DNA from: Salinimicrobium sp. TH3
Lineage (GTDB): Bacteria > Bacteroidota > Bacteroidia > Flavobacteriales > Flavobacteriaceae
NCBI RefSeq assembly: GCF_026676115.1
Contig: NZ_JAPONB010000008.1
Span: forward strand, 62,001-126,000
Direction: 5' to 3'
DNA: 64,000 bases
In this document: positions 8,576 to 17,161 of the stretch, one piece after another
Position numbering within the stretch: the first letter of the stretch is position 1
Layout: every line of letters begins with the position of its first letter
Notes under the pieces: model-generated
Database searches by the model: none
What the model saw: the letters and a program-made list of their open reading frames with translations, nothing else
What the model was told of the DNA's origin: nothing
Translations under genes and position numbers: made by a program

Positions 8576-8935
8576 AATCGCCTCGGTTCCCAATACGATT
8601 CCGAGTCCTCGGGATCACTAGAACTGACGGCGGTTCAATTGCGGATTCAAAATTTAAAATTCAAGATTGATGAAATTTAAAAATTACCTCCCAAAAATGC
8701 CATTTTTGAATACCCGTCAGTTCGAGTGTCCCGATGGCTATCGGGATGTATCGAGAACAAGGGAGCCGGTCCTCGATACGATTTTCAAAACCGTCAGTTC
8801 GAGTGAAATTGGACGAGTGGTAGCGAGTACGATTTTGTATCGAGAACGACGGGAGTTCCGGATCTCGCCTCGGTTCTCGATACACCTTTCTGCCTGCGCT
8901 GCAGGCCAAAAGCCACTCGAACTGACGGCGAAGGA
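8576..8935. repeat. Cluster of CGTCAGTTCGAGTG-family repeats (BIME-like)
   Basis: Units at about 8713-8757 and 8791-8854 are direct copies starting CCGTCAGTTCGAGTG and ending TATCGAGAAC. The unit at about 8870-8930 is inverted (TTCTCGATACACC then CACTCGAACTGACGG). A degenerate inverted unit lies at 8576-8633. The TCCCGATGGCTATCGGGA hairpin at 8728-8745 sits inside one unit. The cluster lies between two convergent genes and could serve as a terminator or transcript-stabilising structure. Confidence 0.75.
8691..8714. repeat. Dispersed palindrome CCAAAAATGCCATTTTTGAA
   Basis: Member of the eight-copy intergenic palindrome family close to CAAAAATGNCATTTTTGA. It lies in a convergent gap just before a repeat cluster. 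Confidence 0.6.
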
Positions 8936-8943
8936 AACAGTTG

Positions 8944-10059
8944 TTAAAATGATTCTTTTGTCATTCCTTCTTCATGAGGTTCAGAAGTGTTTTTAATCTC
9001 AAAATCCACAACCCCAAGTATTAGTTCCTCTTCTGTAATTACCTCAACTTTCCAATGGCCTTCCTTCAGGTTATTTTTATAGGTATATCCACGAAAACCA
9101 CGACCACGACCACCGGCAACTTCAAAGCCAATATCATCAGTTTCTTCCCATTTTTCGGTTTCGGGATTATACCATTTCCACCTGTGAAAAATGGACTTTT
9201 TTAAATCTGTAGGTGCAAAAACAGAAGTGAACACATAAACTCTTTGATCTGCCTGACGATGAAAATTGGTGTCATGTTTACGCCAGAATACATACCATGG
9301 ATTCTTCTCGTAAGTAACTATGTATTTGTTATTTACTTTCTGCACCTCATGAGCCACCAATCCGGTATCCATAGCCAGCGGCACCGGGGGAATAAGATTG
9401 AAATAGTAAAAAACATTGATCGTTATATAGATAGAAAGGATAAGACTTATCAGTTTTTTCAGACTTATCTCAGCTCTCGTGCCCGGGCTTGACCTGTAAA
9501 TAAACCTGATGAGGACCAGCGTACTCCCCAAACTTACAAGTCCCGAAATGATAAAAATAAAGGTGTTCATTTCCTTGATCAGCGTGGGAATCATAAAAGC
9601 GAAAAAGGTAAAGCTTATAAAAAAATAGACGCTAAACTGAAGGTATTTATTGGATATCTTCTTTTTAAGAAACTCGTTTGCAAATAAGAGCAGCACCAGC
9701 AGTATGAAAAAAAACATGGTTTTTGACATGGATACACTTCTGAAAAAATAGATAACAAAAGCACTTGAAAGTGCGCCAAAGAAGAACTGTATGACTAGCG
9801 GAAAATATTCGGAATAACGCCTGATGAAAGTACCTTCCCACTTGTCTTCATCCACTGTATTATACAAATAAAGCGTTATGGATAATAAGGTCATATGCGA
9901 GCAAAGTACCAGCGTATCATAAACCCGATCTATTCGCCCTAAGGTCAAGGTATCAAAAATAAAACCCCCCATAAAAAAAAGGATGGGAGCGTACTTTTGA
10001 TTGCGAATAACATACCTGCCAAAAGCACTATTTCTATATTTTTCTAAAGCTCTTTTCAT
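8944..10059 (-). CDS. DUF2914 domain membrane protein
   Basis: The 371-residue protein has about seven hydrophobic segments in the first 220 residues (for example PILFFMGGFIFDTLTLG, MFFFILLVLLLFANEFL and LISLILSIYITINVFYYF). A soluble C-terminal domain follows, carrying the DUF2914 signatures VYVFTSVFAPTDLKKSIFHRW and WKVEVITEEELILGVVDFEI. DUF2914 occurs fused to membrane regions in many Gram-negative bacteria; no function is established. The C-terminal domain probably faces the periplasm. It is a single gene, flanked on both sides by clusters of the same intergenic repeat. Confidence 0.87.
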   Translation of the reverse strand: MKRALEKYRNSAFGRYVIRNQKYAPILFFMGGFIFDTLTLGRIDRVYDTLVLCSHMTLLSITLYLYNTVDEDKWEGTFIRRYSEYFPLVIQFFFGALSSAFVIYFFRSVSMSKTMFFFILLVLLLFANEFLKKKISNKYLQFSVYFFISFTFFAFMIPTLIKEMNTFIFIISGLVSLGSTLVLIRFIYRSSPGTRAEISLKKLISLILSIYITINVFYYFNLIPPVPLAMDTGLVAHEVQKVNNKYIVTYEKNPWYVFWRKHDTNFHRQADQRVYVFTSVFAPTDLKKSIFHRWKWYNPETEKWEETDDIGFEVAGGRGRGFRGYTYKNNLKEGHWKVEVITEEELILGVVDFEIKNTSEPHEEGMTKESF

Positions 10060-10225
10060 AATATTTTGAGCGTCAAATGTAGGTAAAAACTTCCTCCGGA
10101 TATTTGCCTGGACTTTAGTGCCGGAGAGCTTATGAAAAAAAGCGGAATTAGGATCTTATCAAAAATTTCAGCGGAATGAAATTATTCATAACATTCTTTA
10201 CTCTCCTCTCATTAGTTCAATGCTC

Positions 10226-10400
10226 CCGTCAGTTCGAGTGTTTTCATCAATGTGGGAGCACTGGTTCTCCTCCGTCAGGTCGAGTGTCCCGATAGCTATC
10301 GGGATGTATCGAGAACGACGGAAATTTCAATGTCGCCTCTGTTCTCGATACAATTCTTTCATCCGCTCCGCTCCTGTAAAAATCACTCGAACTGACGGCA
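10226..10400. repeat. Second CGTCAGTTCGAGTG-family repeat cluster
   Basis: Direct units start at 10227 and 10270 (the latter with TCAGGTCGAGTG and an inner TCCCGATAGCTATCGGGA palindrome). An inverted unit lies at 10335-10400 (GTTCTCGATACAATTC ... CACTCGAACTGACGG). It has the same architecture as the cluster at 8576-8935, on the other side of the DUF2914 gene. Confidence 0.75.
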
Positions 10401-10411
10401 AAGGAATTTCA

Positions 10412-10435
10412 AATTAGAATTAGAATTAGAATTAG
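10412..10435. repeat. Short tandem repeat (AATTAG)x4
   Basis: Four perfect hexamer copies followed by a partial fifth (AATTC). Noncoding. Confidence 0.85.
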
Positions 10436-10511
10436 AATTCAAATTCAAGATCAGGAGAAACTTGTATTTGGAATTTGGTACTTGTAATTTTGGTGCTTTG
10501 CAAAAAAATCT

Positions 10512-10536
10512 CTCAAAAATGTCCTTTTTGACTACC
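10512..10536. repeat. Dispersed palindrome CTCAAAAATGTCCTTTTTGA
   Basis: Member of the eight-copy palindrome family. It ends 5 bases before the start codon of the decayed methyltransferase copy. Confidence 0.55.
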
Positions 10537-10541
10537 ATTAA

Positions 10542-10690
10542 ATGACAAAAAACAAAAAAAACCGCCCCTAGCCTACCAAAAATGCCATGGCGCAGGTATA
10601 TAAAAAGAACTTGTGGGGTGGTGACAGTTCTGAATTCTACCTCAAATTAGGTTCCAATAATCCTGAAACAGGAAATCTACAAATTGTAGT
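10542..10690 (+). pseudogene. Decayed N-terminal copy of the methyltransferase at 15146
   Basis: From the ATG at 10542 the reading frame gives MTKNKKNRP, a TAG stop, then PTKNAMAQVYKKNLWGGDS and FYLKLGSNNPETG. The intact gene 4.6 kb downstream gives KKPWPTKDAMVQIYENNLWG and FYSGLGSHDPETV at the same positions. The stop at 10569-10571 replaces the tryptophan codon TGG by TAG, a one-base change. Similarity fades after about residue 50, before the SAM-binding motif, so the copy is both interrupted and truncated. Confidence 0.75.
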
Positions 10691-10716
10691 GGTATCACGG
10701 TTCCAATCCAGAGTGA

Positions 10717-11180
10717 GGAAAAGAAATTGGAGTTAACTGGGAAAGGGGTAATAATTTTTTCATTGATTCGAAAATCCCTGGTCTGGGAATAGAAATGTAT
10801 CGACAATCAACATTGTACAATAAAAAAAGCCCCCAGAAAAACACGTTACCCTACATAAATGTTTAAACCGGGAGCAATTTCTATGTAGATGGTACATCTG
10901 TAACATCATTAATTTCCCGCAAATTTAGAGGTTATCCAGGTGCAGGAGGAGCTGATTTAGTAAACGTATGGAATTTCAAAGTAAACGTAACCAAGGAATT
11001 GGTTAATAGGTTAAATGGGAATTGGTTCAATATTCAATTGGGGACCTGGGACGACCTCACCTGTTTTTGTTATATCAAAATTAGGAATTGCCTCATTCAT
11101 CGCGATGGAATACATCTCTTAAGAGTATGATGTAATAGACCCCGCAACGGGCATAACAGGAAACAGGCAACGGCGGGCAG
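10717..11180 (+). pseudogene. Probable decayed gene of unknown function
   Basis: One frame reads for about 135 codons with a single TAA at 10864. It gives VNWERGNNFFIDSKIPGLGI before the stop and RKFRGYPGAGGADLVNVWNF after it. Near 11040-11060 the protein-like sequence seems to move to another frame (TSPVFVISKLGIASFIAMEY, a stop, then EYDVIDPATGITGNRQ). No start codon is visible. I do not recognise the family. The composition looks like former coding sequence with one stop and one frameshift. Confidence 0.35.
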
Positions 11181-11198
11181 GCAACAGGAATAAGAACA

Positions 11199-14183
11199 TT
11201 AGACCCGTAATTTAAGTATGACAGTAGTACCTTTATCTTTTTGGCAATTTACCTGCACTGCTTTTTCAACGTCATAACCAAGCAACGATAAACGCTCATT
11301 GACCAGAGTGATCCCCTTGGATTCATGCAGTTTGTTACCCTTATTAGTGGCAAACCCAATTCCGTTGTCTTCAATTTTGCACTGTAAGAGGTTCTCTGAA
11401 AGCGACTTAAAAGAAATTTTTAATGTAGGATCTGTGATCCCCGGCGGAAAAGCATGAACAAAAACATTCTCCACAAAGGTTTGCAGTAGCATCGTGGGGA
11501 TTTCCACATCGTAGACATCAACTAAAGGATCTACATCAAATATCACTTTGATCCTGTTATTAAACCTCGTATTCTCCACCCGAATGTAGGATTGCAGATA
11601 CTCAATTTCTTCGATCAAAAGAATGCTGGGTTTGGTGCAGTGATCCAGATTTAGCCTTATCAATTTGGCAAAGTCATTTAAAAAGCTGCTGGCATTGTCT
11701 ATATCACTGTCCATGATATAGTTCTGAATGGAATTCATGGCATTAAAAATAAAATGCGGATTCATTTGGGCCAGTAAGGCTTCCATTTTGGTCTCTTCAA
11801 AGCGTTTCTGAATCAATCCTTTTTGTACTTCAAAATTCCTGGTTTGCCTTATTTGTAGCCTATAAACACTGTAAACCAACATAATGATAAGGCTCATGAC
11901 CGCTAATCCAAACCACCAGGTTTTCCAGAATGGCGGAAGTATGGCCAGGTGTAAAAGCGACTGGGTATGACTTAGACCGGTACTTTTATCCAACACTTTT
12001 ACCGCGACATCATAATTTTTTGCAGGTAAAAAAGGCAGGAATATTTCAGGTTTAGGCGAAGGAAGGCTCCAGCTGTCATCTTTGTTTAATTGGTATTGAT
12101 AAGTTAGTTTATGCGGGTAAGGATGTGCGTTGGTGCTTAGTTTAAACAAGAGGGTATTTTCATTGTGCGGCAACTCCAATTCCTCCTTGTTGACAAATTC
12201 TCCCAAAGGAGTTTTATCGTTGTTGATAAAAACTTCTTTCAGTTTTACTTCATCTACCAATGCTTCAGGATTACTTACCACCTCAAGATCTATACTATAA
12301 AACCCATTTTCGCTGCCAATAGATAATTTATTGTGATCTACATCGGCACTCAATAAGGGTTGTTTTAGTCCTTGTTCCTCATCCAGGAATATAAAGCGGT
12401 GATCCTTGTAAAGCGTCAACCCCTTTTCTGTCCCAATAATTAAACTCCCCCGATATTGCTTCAGAAACGAAATGGAATTACCCTGGATTTTTGCCCGCGG
12501 GATCTTCTTAAGAACTTTAAATTCAGCTTTATCGTTTACGATAAATACATCCCCAAATTCATTGGAAACAGCGATATTATTTTCTAAAGGGGTAATATGT
12601 TTTAATTTTTTTTCTTTCCAGATCCCATCATCAAGATAAGACTTAAACCCATTGTTTTCCCACACGTAAAGACCTGAGAAAACCGAAAGAAAATAGGTTT
12701 TACTGCCCTGTCGCAAACTATTGACTACCATGGTTGGCGTGTGGGGATCTTCAGGTGTAAAATAAGTGTATTTAAAAGCGTCCAGATCCCTGTAAAGTCT
12801 TACGCCGCCATAAGGATTTGTTTCTATTAGATTACCCGCTTCAGTAAAATTAATCTCTTCGGAATGCAGGGGTAAATAACGCTTCAATTCCCCCGAATCA
12901 TTTATTGCAAATATTCCGACATTAGTATTTAACCAGTAAATATTCTGAAACACCTTAATGTCATAAAAACTGATATCCCCGGCCTTTGTGGAATAATCCA
13001 TTTCATAAAAATGATCCGTGTGTTTTGGAAGTGGTAATTTGGTGTTTAAGACATATTCCTCCTGCCATTTTTTAAATTGATCCAGGGAAATTTTATCGTC
13101 ATTCCCGGAATTTTTTAAAAGGAGCGCGTCGTTCAGTAATACTGCAGAAGTGTTTTCGGTTTCGGCAAATCCAAGAATGTTTTTTCCATGGATCGCATTG
13201 ATCTTTATTTGAGGATTTAAATTGATCTCATACAGTCCGGCATCTTTGGTTCCTATATATAGTTTTTCAAACCTTGCATCATAAGCCAGGGAAATAACTT
13301 TATTGCTCAAAATATTAAATTCTGAAGCCCTGGAAACCATCCGGTCCTTTACCACTTCATAAATTCCGCCGTTAGTATCGTATATACCCCAGGCAGCCGC
13401 AAATATTTTATTCCCGGCAGTTTTGACATGATCCCAGATAATAGAATGTCCCAGTTTTTTTGCCGGAACAGGGTCCTTCTCACTCACATATTCAGCAAGA
13501 TCATTCTTTGTAAAAAAACCTTTGTTGCTACTATAAATACTGTTATTATCCACCAGCACGGAATAGATATATTCATGGTCATTCACCTTAACCATCGCTG
13601 CCACATTGTTCTTTTGAACAATTTTAAAAACTCCTGAATTATAGGTCACCACATAAATTTGATCCCTGTATTCAAAAAAACCCTGCACCCTAAAAAGTCC
13701 TTCTTTAGAAGGAATTTTGAAGGAATGTACCTTATAGGTATTGATGTCGATCCTTGAAGCCCCATTGCTGGTCCCCACATACATATAATCCCCATGGGGA
13801 AAGAGGGTGGTGATTTCATTGTGAACCAAACCGTCTTTTTCTGAAACTACCCTGAATTTGAATCCGTCATAGATGCTGACTCCTTCCCCGTAGCTTCCAA
13901 ACCACAATTTTTTATTCCTGTCTTCTGCAATGGCCCAACAGCTGTTTAAAGCCAGGCCGTCCTCCTCAAAAAAGTAGGTAAAAATATCGTTCTCCTTTTT
14001 CACCACTCCGTTCTCAGTCCCAATCCACAGAATATTATTGCTATCAACCAACAAAGACCTCACGGCGTTGTTAGGCAATTCGTTGGCTGCAGTATAATTT
14101 TTACCGGGAAAGTTTTGGGGAAACGCCATGTTTACCCACAAAAACAGGAGAAGTACAGGTTTATTGATTTTGCAGAATGGCAT
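11199..14183 (-). CDS. Two-component propeller sensor histidine kinase (LytS/YehU type)
   Basis: The 994-residue sensor has a signal peptide (KINKPVLLLFLWVNMAFPQ) and a periplasmic propeller region with reg_prop repeats (for example NNAVRSLLVDSNNILWIGTE and KLWFGSYGEGVSIYDG). A Y_Y_Y-type domain (about 650-740), one membrane helix (WWFGLAVMSLIIMLVYSVY) and a cytoplasmic His_kinase plus HATPase unit follow. The phosphorylated histidine is expected at His810 in MNPHFIFNAMNS. Such kinases partner LytTR regulators. I place the start at 14183, directly before the signal peptide, rather than at the upstream in-frame Met at 14231. This gives a 23-base overlap with the regulator gene, so the two are one transcript. 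No polysaccharide locus is adjacent, so the signal is unknown. Confidence 0.88.
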   Translation of the reverse strand: MPFCKINKPVLLLFLWVNMAFPQNFPGKNYTAANELPNNAVRSLLVDSNNILWIGTENGVVKKENDIFTYFFEEDGLALNSCWAIAEDRNKKLWFGSYGEGVSIYDGFKFRVVSEKDGLVHNEITTLFPHGDYMYVGTSNGASRIDINTYKVHSFKIPSKEGLFRVQGFFEYRDQIYVVTYNSGVFKIVQKNNVAAMVKVNDHEYIYSVLVDNNSIYSSNKGFFTKNDLAEYVSEKDPVPAKKLGHSIIWDHVKTAGNKIFAAAWGIYDTNGGIYEVVKDRMVSRASEFNILSNKVISLAYDARFEKLYIGTKDAGLYEINLNPQIKINAIHGKNILGFAETENTSAVLLNDALLLKNSGNDDKISLDQFKKWQEEYVLNTKLPLPKHTDHFYEMDYSTKAGDISFYDIKVFQNIYWLNTNVGIFAINDSGELKRYLPLHSEEINFTEAGNLIETNPYGGVRLYRDLDAFKYTYFTPEDPHTPTMVVNSLRQGSKTYFLSVFSGLYVWENNGFKSYLDDGIWKEKKLKHITPLENNIAVSNEFGDVFIVNDKAEFKVLKKIPRAKIQGNSISFLKQYRGSLIIGTEKGLTLYKDHRFIFLDEEQGLKQPLLSADVDHNKLSIGSENGFYSIDLEVVSNPEALVDEVKLKEVFINNDKTPLGEFVNKEELELPHNENTLLFKLSTNAHPYPHKLTYQYQLNKDDSWSLPSPKPEIFLPFLPAKNYDVAVKVLDKSTGLSHTQSLLHLAILPPFWKTWWFGLAVMSLIIMLVYSVYRLQIRQTRNFEVQKGLIQKRFEETKMEALLAQMNPHFIFNAMNSIQNYIMDSDIDNASSFLNDFAKLIRLNLDHCTKPSILLIEEIEYLQSYIRVENTRFNNRIKVIFDVDPLVDVYDVEIPTMLLQTFVENVFVHAFPPGITDPTLKISFKSLSENLLQCKIEDNGIGFATNKGNKLHESKGITLVNERLSLLGYDVEKAVQVNCQKDKGTTVILKLRV

Positions 14184-14913
14184 TGATAAATTCTTCTTCT
14201 TTTCTATGTGAAACAGGAAGTTTTTCTCCATTGGTCAATTCCACTTCCTTATTTGCCTTATGGTACCTCACCACATAATTCAGGTTTATAACATAGGTCT
14301 TATGTATCCTTATAAAAGATGTGTCTGGCAGTATTTCTTCCACATATTTTAAGGTCTTGGTGGCTGTTTTACTGCAGCCGTCAATCCTTTTAATGCAGCA
14401 GTAATTACTTTCAGCTTTGCAATATAAGATCTGGTTGGCATGAATGAGTTCAAATCCTTCCAGGGTAGGAAAAGCGATCTTGCTTACATTTTGATCATTT
14501 ACATTGAGATTCTCAAGCAATAAAGACAATTTTTTCTGGGCGAAATTCCCCTGGTTCTTACGCTCAAACTTTTTTACAGCTTCAGATAGATCCAGATGGT
14601 TAATAGGTTTCAGTAAATAATCCAGCGCGCTGCGCTTAATCGCTTTAATGGCAAATTGATTATAGGCAGTGGTAAAGATTACCTCGAAATTTATGACCTC
14701 AAAATATTTAAACAATTCAAAACCATTTTTCTCTGGCATTTGAATGTCCAGAAAAACCAGCTCGGGCTGATGTTCCCTGATAGCAAGCACCCCGGAATCT
14801 ACCGAATTGCACTTCCCTACAATATTGAATCTATTAGGAAAGTACCTGTTAAGGGTTTTCTCCAGTAGATCCTGCGCATTAATCTCATCGTCAATAATTA
14901 CTGCTTTTATCAT
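14161..14913 (-). CDS. LytTR-family response regulator
   Basis: This is a 250-residue regulator when started at MIKAVIIDDE. A Met five codons upstream is less likely, because the receiver domain begins at once here. The receiver domain has the acidic pair Asp8-Asp9, the phosphorylation site Asp56 (LVFLDIQMPEKNG) and the conserved LLKPI lysine. The C-terminal LytTR DNA-binding domain covers about 145-248 (ILYCKAESNYCCI and FIRIHKTYVINLNYV). It is encoded upstream of, and overlapping, its propeller kinase. LytTR regulators bind direct repeats in target promoters; I could not identify its targets here. Confidence 0.92.
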   Translation of the reverse strand: MIKAVIIDDEINAQDLLEKTLNRYFPNRFNIVGKCNSVDSGVLAIREHQPELVFLDIQMPEKNGFELFKYFEVINFEVIFTTAYNQFAIKAIKRSALDYLLKPINHLDLSEAVKKFERKNQGNFAQKKLSLLLENLNVNDQNVSKIAFPTLEGFELIHANQILYCKAESNYCCIKRIDGCSKTATKTLKYVEEILPDTSFIRIHKTYVINLNYVVRYHKANKEVELTNGEKLPVSHRKEEEFINAILQNQ

Positions 14914-15016
14914 AAAGCAATTATACAATTAAATGGGAATATGAGGATTGATTTAGTAATGAGAACAAAATTTCCTTTTCTGAAATTATTTCACGTTTAT
15001 CCATTTTATTGTTTAT

Positions 15017-15051
15017 GGTTTTTGGTTTTTGGTTTTTGGTTTTTGGTTTTT
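15017..15051. repeat. Short tandem repeat (GGTTTTT)x5
   Basis: Five perfect heptamer copies in the divergent gap between the response regulator and the methyltransferase, about 95 bases before the latter's start codon. A seven-base unit can vary by slippage. Confidence 0.85.
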
Positions 15052-15145
15052 AAAAAGGTCTTTATGTATGTTCAGGGTTCGAGATAGAATGTCTTATTTT
15101 AGCTTACAAATTTCCCTCAAGTGAAAAACCCATTCTGTTCTTTTA

Positions 15146-15811
15146 ATGTCAAAAAATAAAAAAATAAAGAAGCCCTGGCCCACCAAAGACGCCATGGTGC
15201 AGATCTATGAAAACAATTTATGGGGTGCTGGCGAATCCGGATTCTACTCGGGTTTAGGCTCCCATGATCCTGAAACTGTGGACCAATACATAGCTGTAGT
15301 ATCCGCTTTCTTAAAAGGTTTTGAAACTCCCCCAGTTGTTTGCGATCTGGGTTGCGGGGATTTCAATATTGGCAAAGAACTGGTAAATTACACCAGGAAG
15401 TATATCGCACTGGATATAGTACCGGAACTTATCGCACATAATAAAGAGAAATATAAAGCTGATCATCTGGAATTCCGGGTTTTGGATATTGCGATTGATG
15501 AATTGCCTTTGGGAGATTGCGTGGTGCTAAGACAGGTTTTGCAGCATTTATCAAATGCGGAAATCAAAAGTGTGGTAGAAAAATTATATGCTTTTAAATA
15601 TGTTATTTTAACCGAGCATCTCCCCGAAGAAAATTTTGAACCCAATAAAGATATTATCTCGGGACAGGGAATCAGGCTAAAAAAACAAAGTGGCGTGAGA
15701 CTTTCCGCCCCACCATTTAATTTTAAAACCAGGAAAGAGAAACAGTTATTATCGGTACCATCTCCCGGTTTTGAAGGAGTCTTAGTTACTAGCTTGTATG
15801 AGGTTAAATAA
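15146..15811 (+). CDS. Class I SAM-dependent methyltransferase
   Basis: The 221-residue cytoplasmic protein has a Rossmann methyltransferase core. Motif I is VVCDLGCGDFNIG (Asp67, Gly69, Gly71), followed by an acidic residue ending strand 2 (YIALDIVPELI), LEFRVLDIA, and the DCVVLRQVLQHLSN segment. The N-terminal 50 residues (KKPWPTKDAMVQIYENNLWG) are also found in the broken copy at 10542. The substrate is not evident. It is monocistronic, with a terminator about 80 bases downstream. The GGTTTTT tandem repeat lies upstream. Confidence 0.87.
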   Translation: MSKNKKIKKPWPTKDAMVQIYENNLWGAGESGFYSGLGSHDPETVDQYIAVVSAFLKGFETPPVVCDLGCGDFNIGKELVNYTRKYIALDIVPELIAHNKEKYKADHLEFRVLDIAIDELPLGDCVVLRQVLQHLSNAEIKSVVEKLYAFKYVILTEHLPEENFEPNKDIISGQGIRLKKQSGVRLSAPPFNFKTRKEKQLLSVPSPGFEGVLVTSLYEVK

Positions 15812-15891
15812 AACTTACAGAGGTTATTGGATACCTCATAATTCATAACCAGATTTTTCAAAACATTATGGGCTTTATAATTTACAGCCAT

Positions 15892-15923
15892 AAAAAACCG
15901 GAACTTTCAAATCCGGTTTTAAT
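15892..15923. terminator. Bidirectional intrinsic terminator
   Basis: AAAAACCGGA and TCCGGTTTT arms surround a nine-base loop with T-runs on both strands. It can end the methyltransferase transcript on the plus strand and the 18-codon ORF at 15919-15975 on the minus strand. Confidence 0.75.
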
Positions 15924-15975
15924 TAGACTTACCCGTCGCGGGATTGATTGTTTTCAGCACTTTTTCTTCAGACAT
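15919..15975 (-). pseudogene. 18-codon leftover of an aldehyde dehydrogenase 5' end
   Basis: The ORF encodes MSEEKVLKTINPATGKSN and then stops inside the terminator hairpin. The KTINPATG segment is typical of the first 15-20 residues of succinate-semialdehyde-type aldehyde dehydrogenases. The body of the gene (about 440 codons) is absent. An internal deletion that kept the start and the terminator would explain this; a functional micropeptide is the less likely alternative. The rest of the gap 15976-16157 shows only the palindrome at 16037. Confidence 0.4.
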
Positions 15976-16036
15976 AGTTCTTCTATTTACTTCAAATAAA
16001 GATAGATAGAATAGGCGTGGGAGTAATAATGCCGTA

Positions 16037-16053
16037 TTAGACAAATGTCATAA
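16037..16053. promoter_or_regulatory. Weak CRP/FNR-like palindrome (AGACAAATGTCAT)
   Basis: TTAGACAAATGTCATAA has one mismatch from the perfect palindrome at 24799. It lies about 62 bases before the start of the aldehyde dehydrogenase leftover. Confidence 0.2.
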
Positions 16054-16157
16054 CCGCCACGTTAGGATTGCTGCTGGTAACGGGTGGAGAAAAAGCCTGT
16101 GAGATGAGTGGTTTAAATATTGACGTATTTACTGCAAAAAAAGCCATTATTATTCTA

Positions 16158-16535
16158 TTACTCAGGCACCTTTTCTACGGGATAATAAATTGTCTGCACC
16201 TTAATTTTACCTTCTTTTATTAAATAGGAGTCAGCGCCATCAGGTATTACTGAAATATCCGATTTGCCTGTCCAATGCAGAAAACAGATCTCGTCATGGC
16301 AAAGTTTCAATTCGTAATTGTAATTACCTCCCGGTAATTGGCTTTCCAGCAGTTCTGCCGCTTCTTTCATCCCCTTTCTCCCATGGAAAACCCCATAGTT
16401 GGTAAGAAGAACAGAATCTGGAGCATAATTCCGCTCAAGGTCCTTTTCCAGTTCCCCTTTTTGAGCCAGTGCCAGGTGATCTTCAAACACCTCCCGCACA
16501 CTCCTCTTTTCAAGATCTTTTTCCTTCTCGATCAT
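16158..16535 (-). CDS. NTF2-like (SnoaL-type) protein
   Basis: The 125-residue protein has an N-terminal helix pair (VREVFEDHLALAQKGELEKD) followed by LERNYAPDSVLLTNYGVFHG and GMKEAAELLESQLPG. A beta-rich second half (NYELKLCHDEICFLHWTGKS) completes the standard NTF2-like cone. Members of this superfamily are binding proteins or small isomerases and hydrolases; the sequence does not tell which. There is no signal peptide and it is monocistronic. The divergent gap 16536-16845 contains a copy of the dispersed palindrome but no other gene. Confidence 0.8.
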   Translation of the reverse strand: MIEKEKDLEKRSVREVFEDHLALAQKGELEKDLERNYAPDSVLLTNYGVFHGRKGMKEAAELLESQLPGGNYNYELKLCHDEICFLHWTGKSDISVIPDGADSYLIKEGKIKVQTIYYPVEKVPE

Positions 16536-16677
16536 GCCGTTTTATTTTTAATTTACCTCTTATAAGGTAAGCTAATTCTTCCGTTTAATTTAAACCTACT
16601 GCCTATCCTTCCGCTACTTTAACTGCTCCTCCTAAAAGAACAGTTAATCGTATTAAGTAACGTTATCTCAACAAGCC

Positions 16678-16703
16678 CTTCCAAAAATGACATTTTTAAG
16701 GCT
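16678..16703. repeat. Dispersed palindrome CCAAAAATGACATTTTTAAG
   Basis: Member of the eight-copy family. It lies in a divergent gap, about 145 bases before each flanking start codon. Confidence 0.6.
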
Positions 16704-16845
16704 CTTCTTCCGGAATGCTTTTTCCCGGCTGTACCGGCATTGTAAATACCTGAAAATTTCCCGATCTTTTCAGGCCACACTAAAGGAGGACAGGTTAAAT
16801 TAGAATAGATTTATAAAACTGGAAATCAAACACGTACAGGGCGGC

Positions 16846-17091
16846 ATGCGAGAATTCGAGAGGACCGGGATCTACCCCGAATACCTGCTGTTCAACATGC
16901 CCGGCACCCGCCAAAGCTGGAAAATAAAAATTAAACACACGCCCCAGAAAGGAGTATTGAACAGTAAAGGCAAAGTTCTTTACGAGTACAGCTTTGACGA
17001 AAATTTTTGCAAATTCAGGAAAGTCAATGCCGATGGCACTTATTCGGAATGGATGGAGCCGGAATTTATAATTACCGAAATGCGGGATTGA
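16846..17091 (+). CDS. Small hypothetical protein
   Basis: The 81-residue product begins MREFERTGIYPEYLLFN and contains KIKIKHTPQKGVLNSKGKVL and DGTYSEWMEPEF. It looks like a small beta-rich domain. The open frame continues about 14 codons upstream (LEIKHVQGG just before Met) without another ATG, so a non-ATG start upstream is possible. I do not recognise a family. The amphipathic residue pattern and lack of internal stops support coding, but confidence is moderate. Confidence 0.55.
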   Translation: MREFERTGIYPEYLLFNMPGTRQSWKIKIKHTPQKGVLNSKGKVLYEYSFDENFCKFRKVNADGTYSEWMEPEFIITEMRD

Positions 17092-17161
17092 ATTTGAAAA
17101 ACTTCTCTTAAGCTTTAACCTGCAGCCACTAAAAGATCAAGAAAAGGAACAGAAGATAGGA

